Source: Wolfiporia cocos
Lineage: Eukaryota; Basidiomycota; Agaricomycetes; Polyporales; Phaeolaceae
Assembly: GCA_029448655.1 (NCBI GenBank)
Contig: JACCLO010000008.1
Coordinates: 1,488,001-1,552,000 of the forward strand
Reading direction: 5' to 3'
Length of the DNA stretch: 64,000 bases
Below are positions 1 to 12,101 of this stretch, in pieces. Position numbers and translations under genes: made by a program. The notes below the pieces were generated by a model, which saw only the letters and a program-made list of their open reading frames with translations, searched no databases and was not told the origin of the DNA. Within the stretch, counting starts at the first letter, position 1. Each line of letters begins with the position of its first letter.

Positions 1-1598
1 CTACGTGCAGAAGAACGATCTATATTCGCGATTCGAATATACGAACGGGTATTTGACCCGTAACAGACATCTTGACATAGCTGACACAGTATGCCTGTGG
101 GACTCACCAAGTGCCTGTATTCTTGAGATAAGGCGACTTAGAGAGGAGACAATACCAGCGCAGCAGGATGGTGAGAGTTATTCTACGGCGCAAGCCGAGA
201 ATAATAGAACTAGAGTTATAGGGCGTCAAGCCCCTAGTTATATACATGTTTATGGGAAGGTCACGTGCTACTAACTAGTCGTTACCTTTCCGGGTTATGT
301 GGCTTTGCCAAGTGGCGAAGCTTATCTTATCTACTGTTTATGGACTCTACATAGAATGGCCGTGGCAAGGCCCTAATGGCCGAACCAATCGTATGAGAGG
401 GATTTGTGTATTATTATCATATGAACGCGGGCGCAGCCCGGGTATATGGGAAGCCGGTTGCCGGATACCGTGAGGTATAATGGCGATTGGCCGGTCTTCG
501 TTGGATGACCAAGGTGAAGCGCCGAGGTCGTTATGCCATTGGACGGGAAGTACCGTGGCATGTGTTACAGCCCGGTCCGGATGGTTACCGGGGCATGTGT
601 TGGACTTAGCCGTGAGGCGAGGTCCGGTGTTTGGGCAACGCCGTGATGGCAGAAGCCCGGGACTTGGGGAACACCGAGTCCGTGGGAGGCCGAGGAGGCC
701 GTGACCTATAGCGATATAGCCTTGGTGCTATTATAGTGCTGTATGGTCGTGTTGCCATTATTATGCGAAGGCGTGGCGCGCCTGAGATGCCATTGTGATC
801 AAGGATCTTATGGCGGTGGGAAGCCGTGAAGGCCGACCCAATAGTACAAGGCCGTGAGGCACTGTTTGTACATGTGGACATTATTATGCGAGCGTGCCGC
901 GCTCGGCCTATCATTATGATCTAAGATCTATGACGTGGCTGGTCTTGCTCTGACGGGCGAGACCTGTATGACGTGGCTGTAGTGTTGCTATTGGACGTGG
1001 TTGTACCGTAGCGTTATGTAAGCTAGTCATGTGGTTGATAAGCCCAGTTAAGAGCTTGTCGTATGGCAATGGGAGTTAACCCGTAGATAACTTGTAGTTA
1101 GACGTATAAATCCCGGATAAATTGCTATAATCATAGGAAAAATGCTGTAAGCCCCAGATAAATCTGTGACAATAGCCATTGCCTTGCCCATATGGCTCTG
1201 GAGATTGTCTCCTCCTTCAACAACATGCCATAGGTATCAGTACTTGGCTGATGCAAGGAAAGATTTGGTGTTCAGTATTCAACAGCCACACTAGTAGCTG
1301 GAATGGCTTAGGAATTGTGCACAATGTGTGAGATGATGGGAAACTTTTACACATGAGTCTAATGGATGATGCAATCACTATGTGGGATAATATATAGCAT
1401 AAACATAAATCTGATCTTACCTTCTGCCAAATGAGAGGGTAAGCAGAGTATGTGAATTATGACTTAACATCTTTGCATTTGCACAGTGGCCACCAGATTG
1501 TCCAAATCTCATATTGCCACTGCACCATACAATCTGTAGGACACATAACTAGCTCATGTACATATTCAAAACAACAATTTGAGGGTCTAATATGAATG
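1..1598. repeat. Degenerate repeat-rich sequence, no intact gene
   Basis: No credible gene is visible. The first 1.1 kb is built from short diverged motifs that recur, such as gccgtgaggc, gaagccgg and tatgacgtggctg. An imperfect direct repeat is visible: about 752-815 and about 876-935 share the ordered words cattattatgcga, then a gcgcg block, then atgatc or gtgatc followed by aagatct or aggatct, then tatg. The word tatgacgtggctg occurs twice around 928-985. The look is that of a decayed LTR or satellite-like relic rather than a gene. From about 1100 to 1600 the sequence is AT-richer and I see nothing definable. Confidence 0.4.
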
Positions 1599-1599
1599 C

Positions 1600-1722
1600 A
1601 TTCACAACAACCATATACCATATAATATACCATGTATATACCATGTACTCGGCCACGTGTAAATACATGTATATAGTATATATATGAAACCATGTATACA
1701 TGGTATATACATTATATGGTTG
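1600..1722. repeat. AT-rich hairpin / accatgtata repeat
   Basis: A run of accatata and accatgtata words in both orientations. It contains the perfect 16-base palindrome accatgtatacatggt at 1689-1704. The left part (about 1615-1645) is largely complementary to the right part (about 1690-1720), so the segment can fold into an AT-rich hairpin. This could be the terminus of a small inverted-repeat element or a simple-sequence expansion. No function is claimed. Confidence 0.45.
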
Positions 1723-2152
1723 GAGCCTTACCTGGCCCCATCAACATCAGCTCCATGGATCTTGGGTACATCAGGAAAAAGAGTCCGCTTTAAAGATAAA
1801 GATGGTAAGTTGGTTATGTGTATAGGTGTTTTTGCCTAATTCTGACCATGATTTTCCAGACATCCTAGATGAAGAAGAAACTCCAAGCATGATCATGGAC
1901 AGAGTCCAGGGCCCAACCACTTCCACATCTTCTCCTACCTCGCTCGCAAACGCGATGTCTTCAACAATTCAGTCACTTACTCTATCTACTCCGACCAACC
2001 TATCCTTGCAGCAAGTTCGAGTTCTTCTGCTACGTAACTCCTTTTGTTACTACTACCTTGTCCTACCTCGTCCCCTTTTTCCCTTCATTTCCTATTTTTC
2101 TTTACGCATCACTAAAGCTGTTAAGTGTCGGTCCAAACTCGAGACCCTATGA
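1719..2152 (+). pseudogene. Exon-like remnant, function unknown
   Basis: Two open segments join in frame across a good intron. Donor gtaagt is at 1805, acceptor ttccag ends at 1859. The joined reading gives a basic piece (GKRVRFKDKD) followed by an acidic piece (ILDEEE) and a Ser/Thr-rich tail. Both segments are open, and the second runs to a stop at 2150-2152. No start codon or upstream exon was identified and no family is recognised. It lies in repeat-rich DNA, so a transposon-derived or decayed host exon is more likely than a working gene. The intron fit is seen; the coding claim is inference. Confidence 0.25.
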
Positions 2153-2313
2153 CACCAGCTCGCTCTTCTTTACGATACATAATCAACGTACAACCCATGC
2201 CACCACCCTACTCCAATTTGCGATACTCTTCACTTCCACCGTGGCTCTAGTTAGCTGCCGCACATGTACTTAGGATACTGACTGCGGGGTATAAATGGTT
2301 GTCTCTCTCTCTC

Positions 2314-2884
2314 TGGCAGTCCATGTGCCACTCGGGGGCACCCGAGCGGAGATCGAAAAACCGAAGACATAGCGCACTGCCAGAACGTCTGGTGGGATTC
2401 GATAGGGCGGATGTAGGTGACCCCCTGCGATCGAGGTGGGCTCTATGCGTTTACGCCTCGCTCATAGTAGACGGTAGCATAGGACATTAAAATACGTTAT
2501 CACCCTGCTCTGTCGTGGACCTATGCTATCAATCCTCCATGAAATAGTGAACGATTCTGCCGACAATGACAACCCATTCGACTATGGTGATCACGAAGGC
2601 GTGTTGAGGAGCACATTAATACCAGTACGAAGACCAAATCGTATGTGACGGCTACACAACCCACATATTACATTTACATAAACAGGCAACATGTGTATAT
2701 ATTACGATATCTGGAAGCAGGCCTAGGGCTTTCGACGCGTTAGTGGACGCATAGAGCCCACGTCACCGGTCACCTACATCCGCCCTATCGAATTCCACCA
2801 GACGTTCTGGCAGCGTATTATGTCTTCAGTTTTTCGATCTCCGTTCGGGTACTCCTGGCGGCCCGAGTGGCACCTGCGCTGCCA
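2314..2884. mobile_element. 571-bp foldback (long terminal inverted repeat) element
   Basis: The left arm (about 2314-2452) and right arm (about 2743-2884) are long inverted repeats. The outer ends read tggcag and ctgcca. Inside both arms, in inverted order, are gtgccactcggg, cggagatcgaaaaac, gccagaacgtctggtgg, ttcgatagggcggatgtagg and gggctctatgcgt. The roughly 290-base centre shows no ORF of note. This is the structure of a non-autonomous foldback or MITE-like DNA element. I could not settle a target-site duplication at the ends. It sits about 170 bases upstream of the HET-C start codon, so it may lie in that gene's promoter. Confidence 0.7.
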
Positions 2885-3056
2885 AGACTATATCAGGACC
2901 CCAGCTGAGCTGGTGACACCGTGACCCCATCAGGAGGCGCCCAACCGTTGTTGACGTCAATTGGCGGGCTTGGCTATGGGTGGCAGCTTGGAAGCTTGGC
3001 AGAATTTCAGTATTTCTACTTGGCTCAGCCGTATACCGCTCTTGTAAGTTTCCACC

Positions 3057-6000
3057 ATGTCTGCGCATGCAAGGATCTTATTGTCACTCGTCTGTGTGCT
3101 AGTCTTATGCCTCCCAGGACATAGCGTCCTCGCCTTTGGTGCAGGGAATATTCCAAGGCAAGATAGACGTGCCCCCACTTCACGCGACAAAGTTAAAGAT
3201 GGTACAGCTTTGCATATCTCGAAGGCAAAGCATTCCGCCATGGAGACATCGTAAGTAATGCTTGGACGGATATGGCCGTTGCCAGACTGACTCGCGCGCA
3301 TGGTGTGATAGGAGGATGCGCTTTCTGACATGGTCAAGCGAGTCGGTAGCGGGTTCGCGCTTGGCGCACTGATCGGAAAAGGAGGAGCCAAGTTCAAAGC
3401 TCTTGATGTCAAACGCGTGTACTTCGGGTATGTTTGATGATATTCCTCGTGGCGGACATTTCTCACATCCATATCAGAAACTGGCTGCGCGATTATAGTC
3501 AGGTAAGGGTGACGCCTGCGAAGTCTGCAGGCACACTTCACCAGATGTTAACATGCAATACCACAGGCCGTGGATGTAGCCGGCTTGCAGAAATTGCAAC
3601 TGCAAGTCCGTCAGCATGCTGTAGATCTATTGAACCAATACTCATCTTTTTGCAGACTATTATCAACCTCATAATGGTTCTAGGATTCATGGCATGCGGT
3701 TTCCGTTCAATATTGCCTAATAACCTTCTCAAAGTCGTTATAATGCAGGCACATGGCTACGCTACGAATGAATTCGAGGTTACAGTTGAACGGTTGGGTG
3801 TATATCTTCCAGTAAGTAATGGCCGAGGTCGCATTTGGCTACTCATCAATCTATATCCGCATCAGACGGAGCATATTGATAATCCGAAAGGGTATCCTGA
3901 CAATGCGCAGTCTTTTGATCGCCGACTGCGCGGCCCAGTTGATGTAAGCATTCTGAGCTTCTTCGAAATGCTGAATCTCAGTAGCTTAAACATATAGCCA
4001 CGAGAGTTGGAAATTGACATCCGTACTGGTATGAAGAATTACATTGCGAACGGTCAGTCTATCTATCAACCAAGGTCGAAACCCAATATTAACCAATTCC
4101 TTGTTACTAGAACACGGATCTTGGGACACGTCCAAGGCGCTCGTACGCCGTACTCTGCAACATTGTATACAGCTGGGCCGTCAGCACCGTGCGAATGGTG
4201 TGAAAGCCGATGAATATGAGGCGTACAGACTTCTTGGGCAGGCCGTGGGTGTCTCTGCTCTCATGCTTACATGCCTGAATGCACGAACCTGGATGTAGTT
4301 GCACACTCTGGAGGACTTCGCCGCGCACTCGAACTTCTGCGAGCTTGCACTATACTCGCTAGGTCACCGGAATGTCTTCCTCCACGTCGGTGACCAAGTG
4401 CGCATACAGGCACCTGATGGCCGCTGGGTTGCGCCGCTTGTCACTGGTACGTATGATTCCATCTTATGGGGAACTATATGCTGACGGCGACCGGTCTCAA
4501 GGTACATTTGGGTCGAGTGATTTTATTCATAGCCTGTTAGGAGGTGCGTGTGTGGTGTAGTCGGCGAGAAGATTCTGTTAATTGGGCTGAACTGAAGAGG
4601 CGACCGACCATATTGTACGTGGCACAATACTCCTAATGATAACCCACCATCGCTCATGATCTTGACAGAGCCAGGTACGGTAGTCTCGAAGTCAGTCCGC
4701 AGGAAAGTTCTCACTGACTATGCGCAGGCATCTGTCGTAGACCTGAACTCAGAACTCGAGAAAGCCCGTGAAAAGTCTGGGCCAGCGTCGTCTGCGACTG
4801 CCGCGAATACGCTGCGCGAGCTGCTCTTCAAGCTCCCTAACGGGAGTGGCAACGAGATGGAGAGAGAGCTTGAAGGGGTGGAACGCATCCGCGCGCAAGG
4901 CACAAGGAGTCCTGAGGACATGAGCCCCCAGGAGCTTCATGTGGTCTTGTGGCAGGTCTTGACATTTAGGGATTCTGGTGCGTTCTCTGGAGGAATTAAG
5001 TGAATGCGTTAATGATATTTCGAACACGACCGCTAGTAATGAAGAAGCTGTCGATTATAATCGGTGAGTGGCTTTGAGGCCCGAGGGGGGGTTGGCGTAT
5101 CGCGACTTAGATTGTTGTAAGACAAAATCCCTGGCTTGGGAGCATTGTTGGAGAAGATTACCGACTCGATCACGGGTACGTATATCTTACATTTTGCTGT
5201 GGCCATTAGTTTCACAACTGCAATCAAGTGTTTGTGTTCACGACTCTGGAGGTATGGAACGATGGCCTTTCAACAAGCCCCTTTCGCTGATGTTTTTGCT
5301 ATTGTTCTAGCCATTCTTGAAACCAATCATGAAACAAGCTACTACTGGACTGCAAGCAGCCTCTGGTGCAGTCATCAATCAGCACGACCAGTATGAGGTT
5401 GGTGATCTCTTATCCATAGTCATGCGACTTTAACGATCGGCCAACCCAGGTCTTCGACGACCCTCGCGCTGTAAGTCGATACATTATCTGGACGGGATCT
5501 GGCTCATTGTCGTAGTCCGATCCAACCCATTCATTCCTCAGCAAAGACCACTTCGTGAGTCGCAATCAATATGTGCCTTCAGAAGCTGACATTTGCGTAA
5601 GAATCTCATTCTGAACGAGCCTGCCGGTAACTTGGGCAGGATTATCCTGGTATCACACAGATCATATTATTATACTACCTCCGCTTACTGTATCGCCAGA
5701 CATACACGGTTGACCGCGTAGTGAAGGCCTGGGATGACCCGTCCATGAATGTTCACAGTGTTACCGAAGACATTCTCCACTGCCTGTATGCTTCACCATT
5801 CTCTCTTTATCAACCTACGCTCATATTTAGCCTAGCTTCCACCCAGATTTCCATGACAGCAACTCACCTATCCAGCGTGAGATGATGCAATACATGCATA
5901 GCTGGGTGCAGAGCCTGGGGCCGCAGCAGTCAGAGATTATGCGGCGGCTCACGAAGCAGTCTGTGCGCAACCACCTGAACGTGCGGCTCGGTAGCGAGAG

Positions 6001-6814
6001 CGGGTCCTACGCGGCACAGGGGACCGTCGCGCAGACGGCGGGTATGGGGATACAGCAGGATCTGCTCGCGAACGTGCCGGGACTAGCGCAGGCACAGGCA
6101 ATGTTGGGGAAGATCAGTGGCTCAAGCTCAGCAGGTCGTCCAAGTGGCGGGTTCGGCCAGGGGCAGTCATTGCCAGGAATGGTCATGGCTGGATTCGGTG
6201 GGACGAGGTCGATATCTGATGCCGGAGAGGCTCCCGTGCCGGGTCAGCCATCAACAGTGGAGTATGCGTCGCATGAGCAAGCTCAATACGGCGCTCACCA
6301 CAACCGTCACGGCCACGAACATCACGATCACAGACATGCGCACCGCCTGCCCTCTGAGCAGCAAGCATCCTCGTACTATACCGAGAACCGCACGACAGCG
6401 GCACCCTCAGGCGAACTCCAGGCCTCAGGATACAGCATAGAGTCGACGTACGGGGCACAACCGACCTACCACGCAACTCTTCCCCACCATTCTCGTGAAG
6501 AGTACGGCAACACGTCCTATGCTCCCCCCCCGGGTCCGCCACCGTTCCCGGAGGCTTCTGGTGCGGGATACGCGCCTGCGTACGGCCGTGCACCGGGGCG
6601 CGAGACAGAGCCATATTTAGCCGCTCCAGGCGAGTTTGATATGCCGGGAGGGTTCGCTGCACCTTCGGGTGGTCCTGGGTTCCCAGCTGCGACGCCGTTT
6701 GGAAACCCGTCGTTCCCCCCACAGGAGGAGCAGAGGCATCCTCCGGGCCATACGGGAGGCTATGGAGATGTATATCATTCGAGGGGCGGATATGGGGGTG
6801 GGTATGGATTGTAA
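3057..6814 (+). CDS. HET-C family protein (heterokaryon incompatibility C-like)
   Basis: A spliced gene of roughly 17-19 exons encoding a secreted or membrane-associated HET-C domain protein. The ATG at 3057 sits in a strong context (ccaccatg) and opens a signal peptide (hydrophobic LLSLVCVLVLCLPG, then AFGAGNIP). Worked exons: 3057-3157, 3208-3250 (AYLEGKAFRHGDI), 3312-3427, 3478-3502 (NWLRDYSQ), 3567-3605, 3656-3691, 3749-3811 (HGYATNEFEVTVERLG), 3866-3943 (EHIDNPKG), 3998-4052, 4111-4244, 4299-4446 (HTLEDFAAHSNFCELAL). These match the HET-C domain in order. Later exons carry DLNSELEKA, PGLGALLEKI, PFLKPIMKQA, VKAWDDPS and the long last exon from about 5880. The C-terminus is low complexity: His-rich near residue HGHEHHDH, Pro/Gly-rich, ending GGYGGGYGL. 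In Neurospora het-c alleles govern vegetative incompatibility; in basidiomycetes the role of homologues is unclear. The gene appears intact; two introns appear to use GC donors. Confidence 0.9.
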
Positions 6815-7167
6815 TGTGGATCTGTGGACAGCATTGCGGAGGTCTTGCTGTGATCGATGATCCATAACGAGTTGCGGATTAGGTTGTTGTTTTGGAATGT
6901 GTAATGGAACATGGGTTGTGACAGAGCTCTTCCTTTCGTTCCTTACGCTGGATCGGCCAGGAGCGAAGTCCGTACAGACTCTGGACACGCTAGATGTTCG
7001 ACGCGTCGACCCTCGCGCCGCACGAATCGCGAATCGGCATTCCACGTGATCGCGTTCCATCGGGCGTCTGTCTCCCTCGTCTGTCTCCCTCGATCGCAAT
7101 CTGCTTCGCCCACTTCTGCACAACCGTGCACTGCTGCATATAGCCCTCTTCAGCTGCTTCACTCATC
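6815..7167. promoter_or_regulatory. Intergenic region, likely promoter of the helicase gene
   Basis: A 353-base gap between two genes on the same strand. A pyrimidine-rich tract lies at about 7066-7095 and includes a direct repeat of gtctgtctccctc. Pyrimidine tracts just before the start codon are common in basidiomycete promoters. No TATA box is evident. The promoter reading is inferred from position and composition. Confidence 0.35.
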
Positions 7168-10100
7168 ATGGCTCCGAGAGCTGGGACAAAGCGCAAAGCG
7201 AAGCACTCACCTTCGTCCTCCGCTAAGAAAGTAAAAACTGTGCATCTCACGGCAGATGACCTGCCCTGGAAAAGCGTATCCCGGCCAAAAGAAGCAGACC
7301 TAGGCGACGGATTCGACGGCTTGCTCGAGCTGGAAGAGGTGGAAGATGTGGAAGTTGTTTACGAGGAGACCGATGCGGGGCGAGTCGTCAGGTTTAAGGT
7401 ACGCGCAATCCTGGAATGTGCTAGAGGGTAAGTATAGATTAATCATAGGTGAAAGAAGACGCTCTTTCGAACGATGCCGTTGGTGTGGAAGCCCACGAAG
7501 CAGAGGAGGAAGGAGATGGCGAATATGACAATCCTCCGGACGAAGAGGAAGTGATTGATCCGCTGAATTTCGAGCCGTCGACCTCCGCGCAAGCGTCCGC
7601 ATCCACTCCTCCACCTGTTCCTTCTACTCCACCACTACCGCCTGTTGGGGATATTATCCTTGACTGTAAGCCCTTTTCTATGTTCTCCCTTTGTGTCACA
7701 CTTATTAAGCTATCACAGCGGAAACGCTTTTGCCGGATTGGCATCCCTTCTCCTTGCACCCACTACTTGGCCGCGCCCTCTATGCGCAAAAGTTCTTCAA
7801 GCCCACGCCAATTCAAGCACAAGCTCTGCCTCTCGCACTCAAGGGCAAAGATATTGTCGGTGTCGCGGAAACTGTAAGATTCCCATTTTCATCACCTACG
7901 AATTATATGATACGAGCTGCACGTCTGTGCATCTAAGGGTTCCGGCAAGACGCTCGCATATGGACTGCCAATCCTGCACTACATACTCACCGAGGCCATC
8001 TCCCGTACTTCGTTCACGCAGGCACATGACGCACCCAAGTCCAGGCGGCGGTTGCGCGCACTTATCCTTGCACCTACGAGAGAATTGGCATTGCAGGTGT
8101 CTTCGCACCTCAACGCATGTCTTGAAACTGTCGATTATCACTCCAGTGAAGGCGGAAAAGGTGCTGATGAAGAAGCAAAAGAAGACAACGGCGAAGAGAC
8201 AAGGGTGGTGGAGGAGGCTGGGAAGCCCAATGCGAAGGGTAAGGGTAAGGATAACGGAAGGGGGACAGGGCAGGACAACCAAAAGGACAAGGGCCAAGGG
8301 AAACAGAGGAAAGATCTGAGAATTGCTCAAGCAGCGACTGGATCTAAAGCCCCGCCGCTCGTCAGCGTTGCTGCACTCGTGGGAGGGATGTCCGCACAGA
8401 AGCAGCGGCGCGTACTTGCGCGCGGCGTGGACGTGTTGGTCGCGACACCTGGACGGCTATGGGATATCGTGCAGGGTGTACGTCCTCATCCTACCGCCTG
8501 TCTTTGCAATGTGCCACGTTATTGACGTGCGTGATATGTGTGATAGGACGACCTGCTGGCAGACGAGATTGCACAGTTGCGCTTCCTCGTCCTCGATGAA
8601 GCGGACCGGATGGTAGAAACTGGGCACTTTGCTGAGATGGAGAATATCCTGCGACTGACGCTCCGGCAGTCCAAGTGCGTTCTTTTCCCCTCTGCCGTCC
8701 CATCCCTCCCCAGCTCACCTCTTATGTTAATTACAATCCCCAGAGAGAACGATATCGAGCCCGAACCAGAGCAGGCCACTGGTCTGGCAACAGCCGAGGA
8801 TGCGGAGGATAGCAAAGAGGGTATGCGCGCGGGCGAGCTGCAGACATTTGTGTTCAGTGCAACCCTTAGCAAGGAGCTGCAGCGTAACCTCAAGAAGAAA
8901 TCCGGTAGGTTGTGGAAGAAAAAGGGCGGAAAGCCTGCGTCAACGCTTGGTGCGTACCCGTAACCCTTCTCACTCACTAGTTAAGTACTATGAGCTGACT
9001 AGATGTGAGCGTGCAGATGATTTGCTTGAAAGACTCGACTTCCGCGACCCGGAGCCGGCCGTAGTGGATATCAGTCCCGAGGGTGGGGTGGTGGCAACGC
9101 TGCAGGAAAGCAAAGTAGAGTGCTTGACAAATGACAAAGTATGTAGGGCCCTTCATTCCCCTCCAATCATCCCACATTAATATTTCAATGCATCGCCAGG
9201 ATGCATACCTGTACTACTTCCTTCTGCGCTACCCCGGACGCACGCTTGTTTTCCTGTCCTCGATCGATGGCATCCGGCGCCTGCTCCCAGTTATGGATCT
9301 CTTGCAAGTCCCTGCGTTCCCGCTGCACTCGCAGCTCGAGCAGCGGCAGCGGCTCAAGAACCTCGACAGGTGCGTCTTCCCTCTGACATCCTTTCTCTCA
9401 CATTTACTTATATTGTCCTTCATCATGCAGGTTCAAATCAACGCCGAACGCAATCCTACTCGCGACAGACGTAGCCGCTCGCGGGTTGGATGTGCCTGCG
9501 GTAGACCATGTCGTGCACTACCAGGCGCCCCGCACAGCTGATGCGTATGTGCACCGAAACGGCCGTACGGCGCGTGCGATGCGTCGCGGATTCGCATTGC
9601 TAATGTGTGCTCCCGACGAACGGCGGGTTGTCAGGGCGCTGTTGGGTAGCCTGGGGAGACGTAAGTGCACATATTATGTAACCTGCTGGGAGTAAAGTAC
9701 TGATGGTATCGGTATCTACTGCTCGTTTGCCTTTCGACATTATGCTTGGTGCCATGTATGTTTCGTGCTGGGTTCTTGCGCATAGAGGACGAGATCCCAG
9801 ACATGCCCGTTGAACTGTACCTTCTTGACAAACTCAAAGCGCGCGTGCAGCTCGCGCGGCAGATTGACGCGGCACAGCATAAGGTCCAGAAGGGGAAGCA
9901 CGAAAAGAACTGGCTTAAAGAGGCCGCGGAGGCGATGGAGATTGAGCTAGGGTCCGATCTTGATAGGCAAGTCTCACTCTAGTTCTCTTCATGCATGAAT
10001 ACTGACGAATAGATGATGATGCGCGAACAGCGAGAGTGAGCAGGGGAGCGCACCGACGAAGCGACAACGCAAGGAGGCCGATGCACGGGTTTCAGGGTTG

Positions 10101-10385
10101 AAGGGCAAACTGCGGGAGCTGCTCGCGCAGCCACTGATCGCACCTGGTGTGTCGACAAGATATATCACGTCGGGTAGCGTATCAATTGCGGATGAGATGC
10201 TTACGGGCGACTGTGCGTCAACTCGTTATCAAACTGGCATCAGATTTGACGTTCATGTCTCCGTAGATCACGAAAACATGGTTGGCTTGAAGAAGATTGC
10301 CGCCGGCAGTGACCTGGCCCCTGCGAAGAAGCGCAAATTTAAGGTAAAAGAGGAGTTCGAGGAGTGGAATGGCATCGGATCCTAG
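7168..10385 (+). CDS. mak5: DEAD-box ATP-dependent RNA helicase, MAK5/DDX24 type
   Basis: A multi-exon RNA helicase expected to act in the nucleolus in 60S ribosomal subunit assembly (known for yeast Mak5). The ATG at 7168 opens a Lys/Arg-rich N-terminus, then DDLPWKSVS and an acidic stretch. The helicase core follows in order: F...[19 protein letters not shown] (Q motif), GSGKT (about 7938-7955), APTRELA, GG, ATPGR, DEAD (8595-8606), SAT (8856-8864), the C-terminal domain with [11 protein letters not shown] and HRNGRTAR (about 9552-9575). A Lys/Gly/Glu-rich insertion lies between the APTRELA block and the GG motif, as is typical of this subfamily. The C-terminal extension ends [19 protein letters not shown] and a Lys-rich tail, with stop at 10383-10385. 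Introns interrupt the ATP-binding segment (VAET | GSGKT) and the DEAD domain flank. The subfamily call rests on the insertion and the C-terminal tail. Confidence 0.88.
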
Positions 10386-12101
10386 TGCGCTTACAGACGT
10401 GCATGAGATCTCATCTCGGTCAGTGATATCGATGGATGGCGTCTCCCCGACAATCTTCAGCATGATACACGATCTGACTCGTGATTTGTACCTTTTTACT
10501 TTGGATGAAAGGAACGTTGGTGAGTTTACTCTAGGACGAGACGGATCAATACGTGGTCTTCTCGTCTGCTAAATCCGTCTATCTCCGGCGGGCTCTTTAT
10601 CTATCTTGGCTCAACAGACTCTGTCTTGACCTGGCTCTCCGCTTACCTTACTTGCACGGCGTGCCGATGGGGTATTCCGTGCCAAGCCCTCTGCGCCCGG
10701 CGGCCCACCGATGTTCACCTCCAGATAATGCGGACGACCTGTTGTGCATGCTCACAATTCAGCACACCCTGAATCCTCTCTGTGATCGTCATATTCTCAC
10801 GAGCGACAGTGCCGGGCTGAGGACCTGACTACAGAAACCATTGTTCACCAGTAGCACAGCAGGTAAATCACTGGATCGAATCTGTATGCCAGTTGTGCAG
10901 CAGATAAAATACCAACTCGAAGTTGGCGAGACCAGTTTAAAGATGGCGGCCTATCCGTCACACAACTGGCGTGAATGCTAGCCTCTATAGCCAGGTCTTC
11001 AGTCTAGCATTATCGCTGGCTACACTACATGCCCTGTCAGCAACTGGCAGCAGACTGACAATCTAAGCCACGGACAGGCACCCTTGGAAGACGTTCTCTT
11101 CTTACCTCTGCCACTTCACATTTTTCCTCCTTAATTATGACGTTTGACGTTCACTTCACTCATCTTGATTATGACTATGGCCTGCCGCTGGCGACTTCGG
11201 GGATGTATGCCCTGTTCATTGCATAGGCGGGATTGCTCAACACCAAATGGTATGTGTATGACCGCCTCCGCACGTCATTGACTAAAGGCTAGTAGCATAA
11301 TGGCAAGCTCTCCTGTTGCGGATATTCTCACCGACATTGACACTCTAGAGACCGTACCCATGGTGAATGTCCATCCAGCAGGTACCAACCCTGGCTCTCT
11401 CCGATCTCCTCACTAACTCTTCTTTGAAGCCGGCGCGAGAACACTCCCGGCCGCAAGCCACCTTCTCATGATTTACAAATGGCGATAAGTCAGCGTGATA
11501 GGAAACTGAATTACAATTCACACGATGTGACCCGCGACTCGCAGGCATTTTGTCCACAAAAGACACGCCACCCGACGTACATTTAATGCACTATACCCGC
11601 CTGGGGCGACATGACCCGCCCGACATGGGCGCTTTTGCCCGCTCGCTGAGCGTGCACTTCGCCTAGTAGGACTTCGCCTAGTAGGTTGTCGAGGAGCGGG
11701 AGGCTGACAATAAGTTGAGTATAGGCGCCCACGCACGTCCACGAGGCCTTCATTCCGGTAGATCGTATCAACGGATGGCATCACCTAAACAAGCTTCACT
11801 TCGATTTGTGATTTGAATCATGAATGTTCTTGTTTCACGCTGGCTTTCTGGATCGTTGGTGAGTTATTTCTAGGGCACTTTGCAACGAGACAAGCAGATG
11901 ACGATGAGCTGGCCCCTCGAATGATGCTTGTTTCATTATTTTCATCGCTGTTATTTTTGCAGCAGCTGCGGACCGCCTTTGCTTCGGGGAGGAGGTGTTC
12001 TATTTTCGGCTCGGGTGTTGATGGCGCGGAGAGGCGCTCATGTGATTTCCAAATTTAGGCAAGATCAAACGGAGGTTCGCATTTGTATCCTTCTGTCCCT
12101 C
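10386..12101. other. Intergenic region, no convincing gene
   Basis: No ORF here has recognisable content. Small open frames occur, for example ATG at 11300 to a stop near 11416 (39 codons, MASSPVADILTDIDTLE at its start), but nothing supports it as a gene. A 15-base word, acttcgcctagtagg, is tandemly duplicated near 11656-11685. Short similar phrases (agcacagcag, gcagcagataaaat) recur at 10850-10910. Confidence 0.4.

Noticed and set aside
4971..5072. Apparent one-base frameshift in HET-C, where two good frames (FRDSG... and RSLEELSECVND) meet
   Set aside because: A standard intron (donor gtgcgt at 4978, acceptor gctag at about 5036) joins FRDS to VMKKL, which matches the family's FRDSVMK segment. 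The second frame lies in the intron, so the gene need not be broken.
11136..11416. Mating pheromone precursor candidates (short ORFs of 26-39 codons)
   Set aside because: Neither ends in a CAAX motif, and no pheromone receptor of the STE3 type is present nearby; the membrane protein at 35 kb is DUF6533, not STE3.
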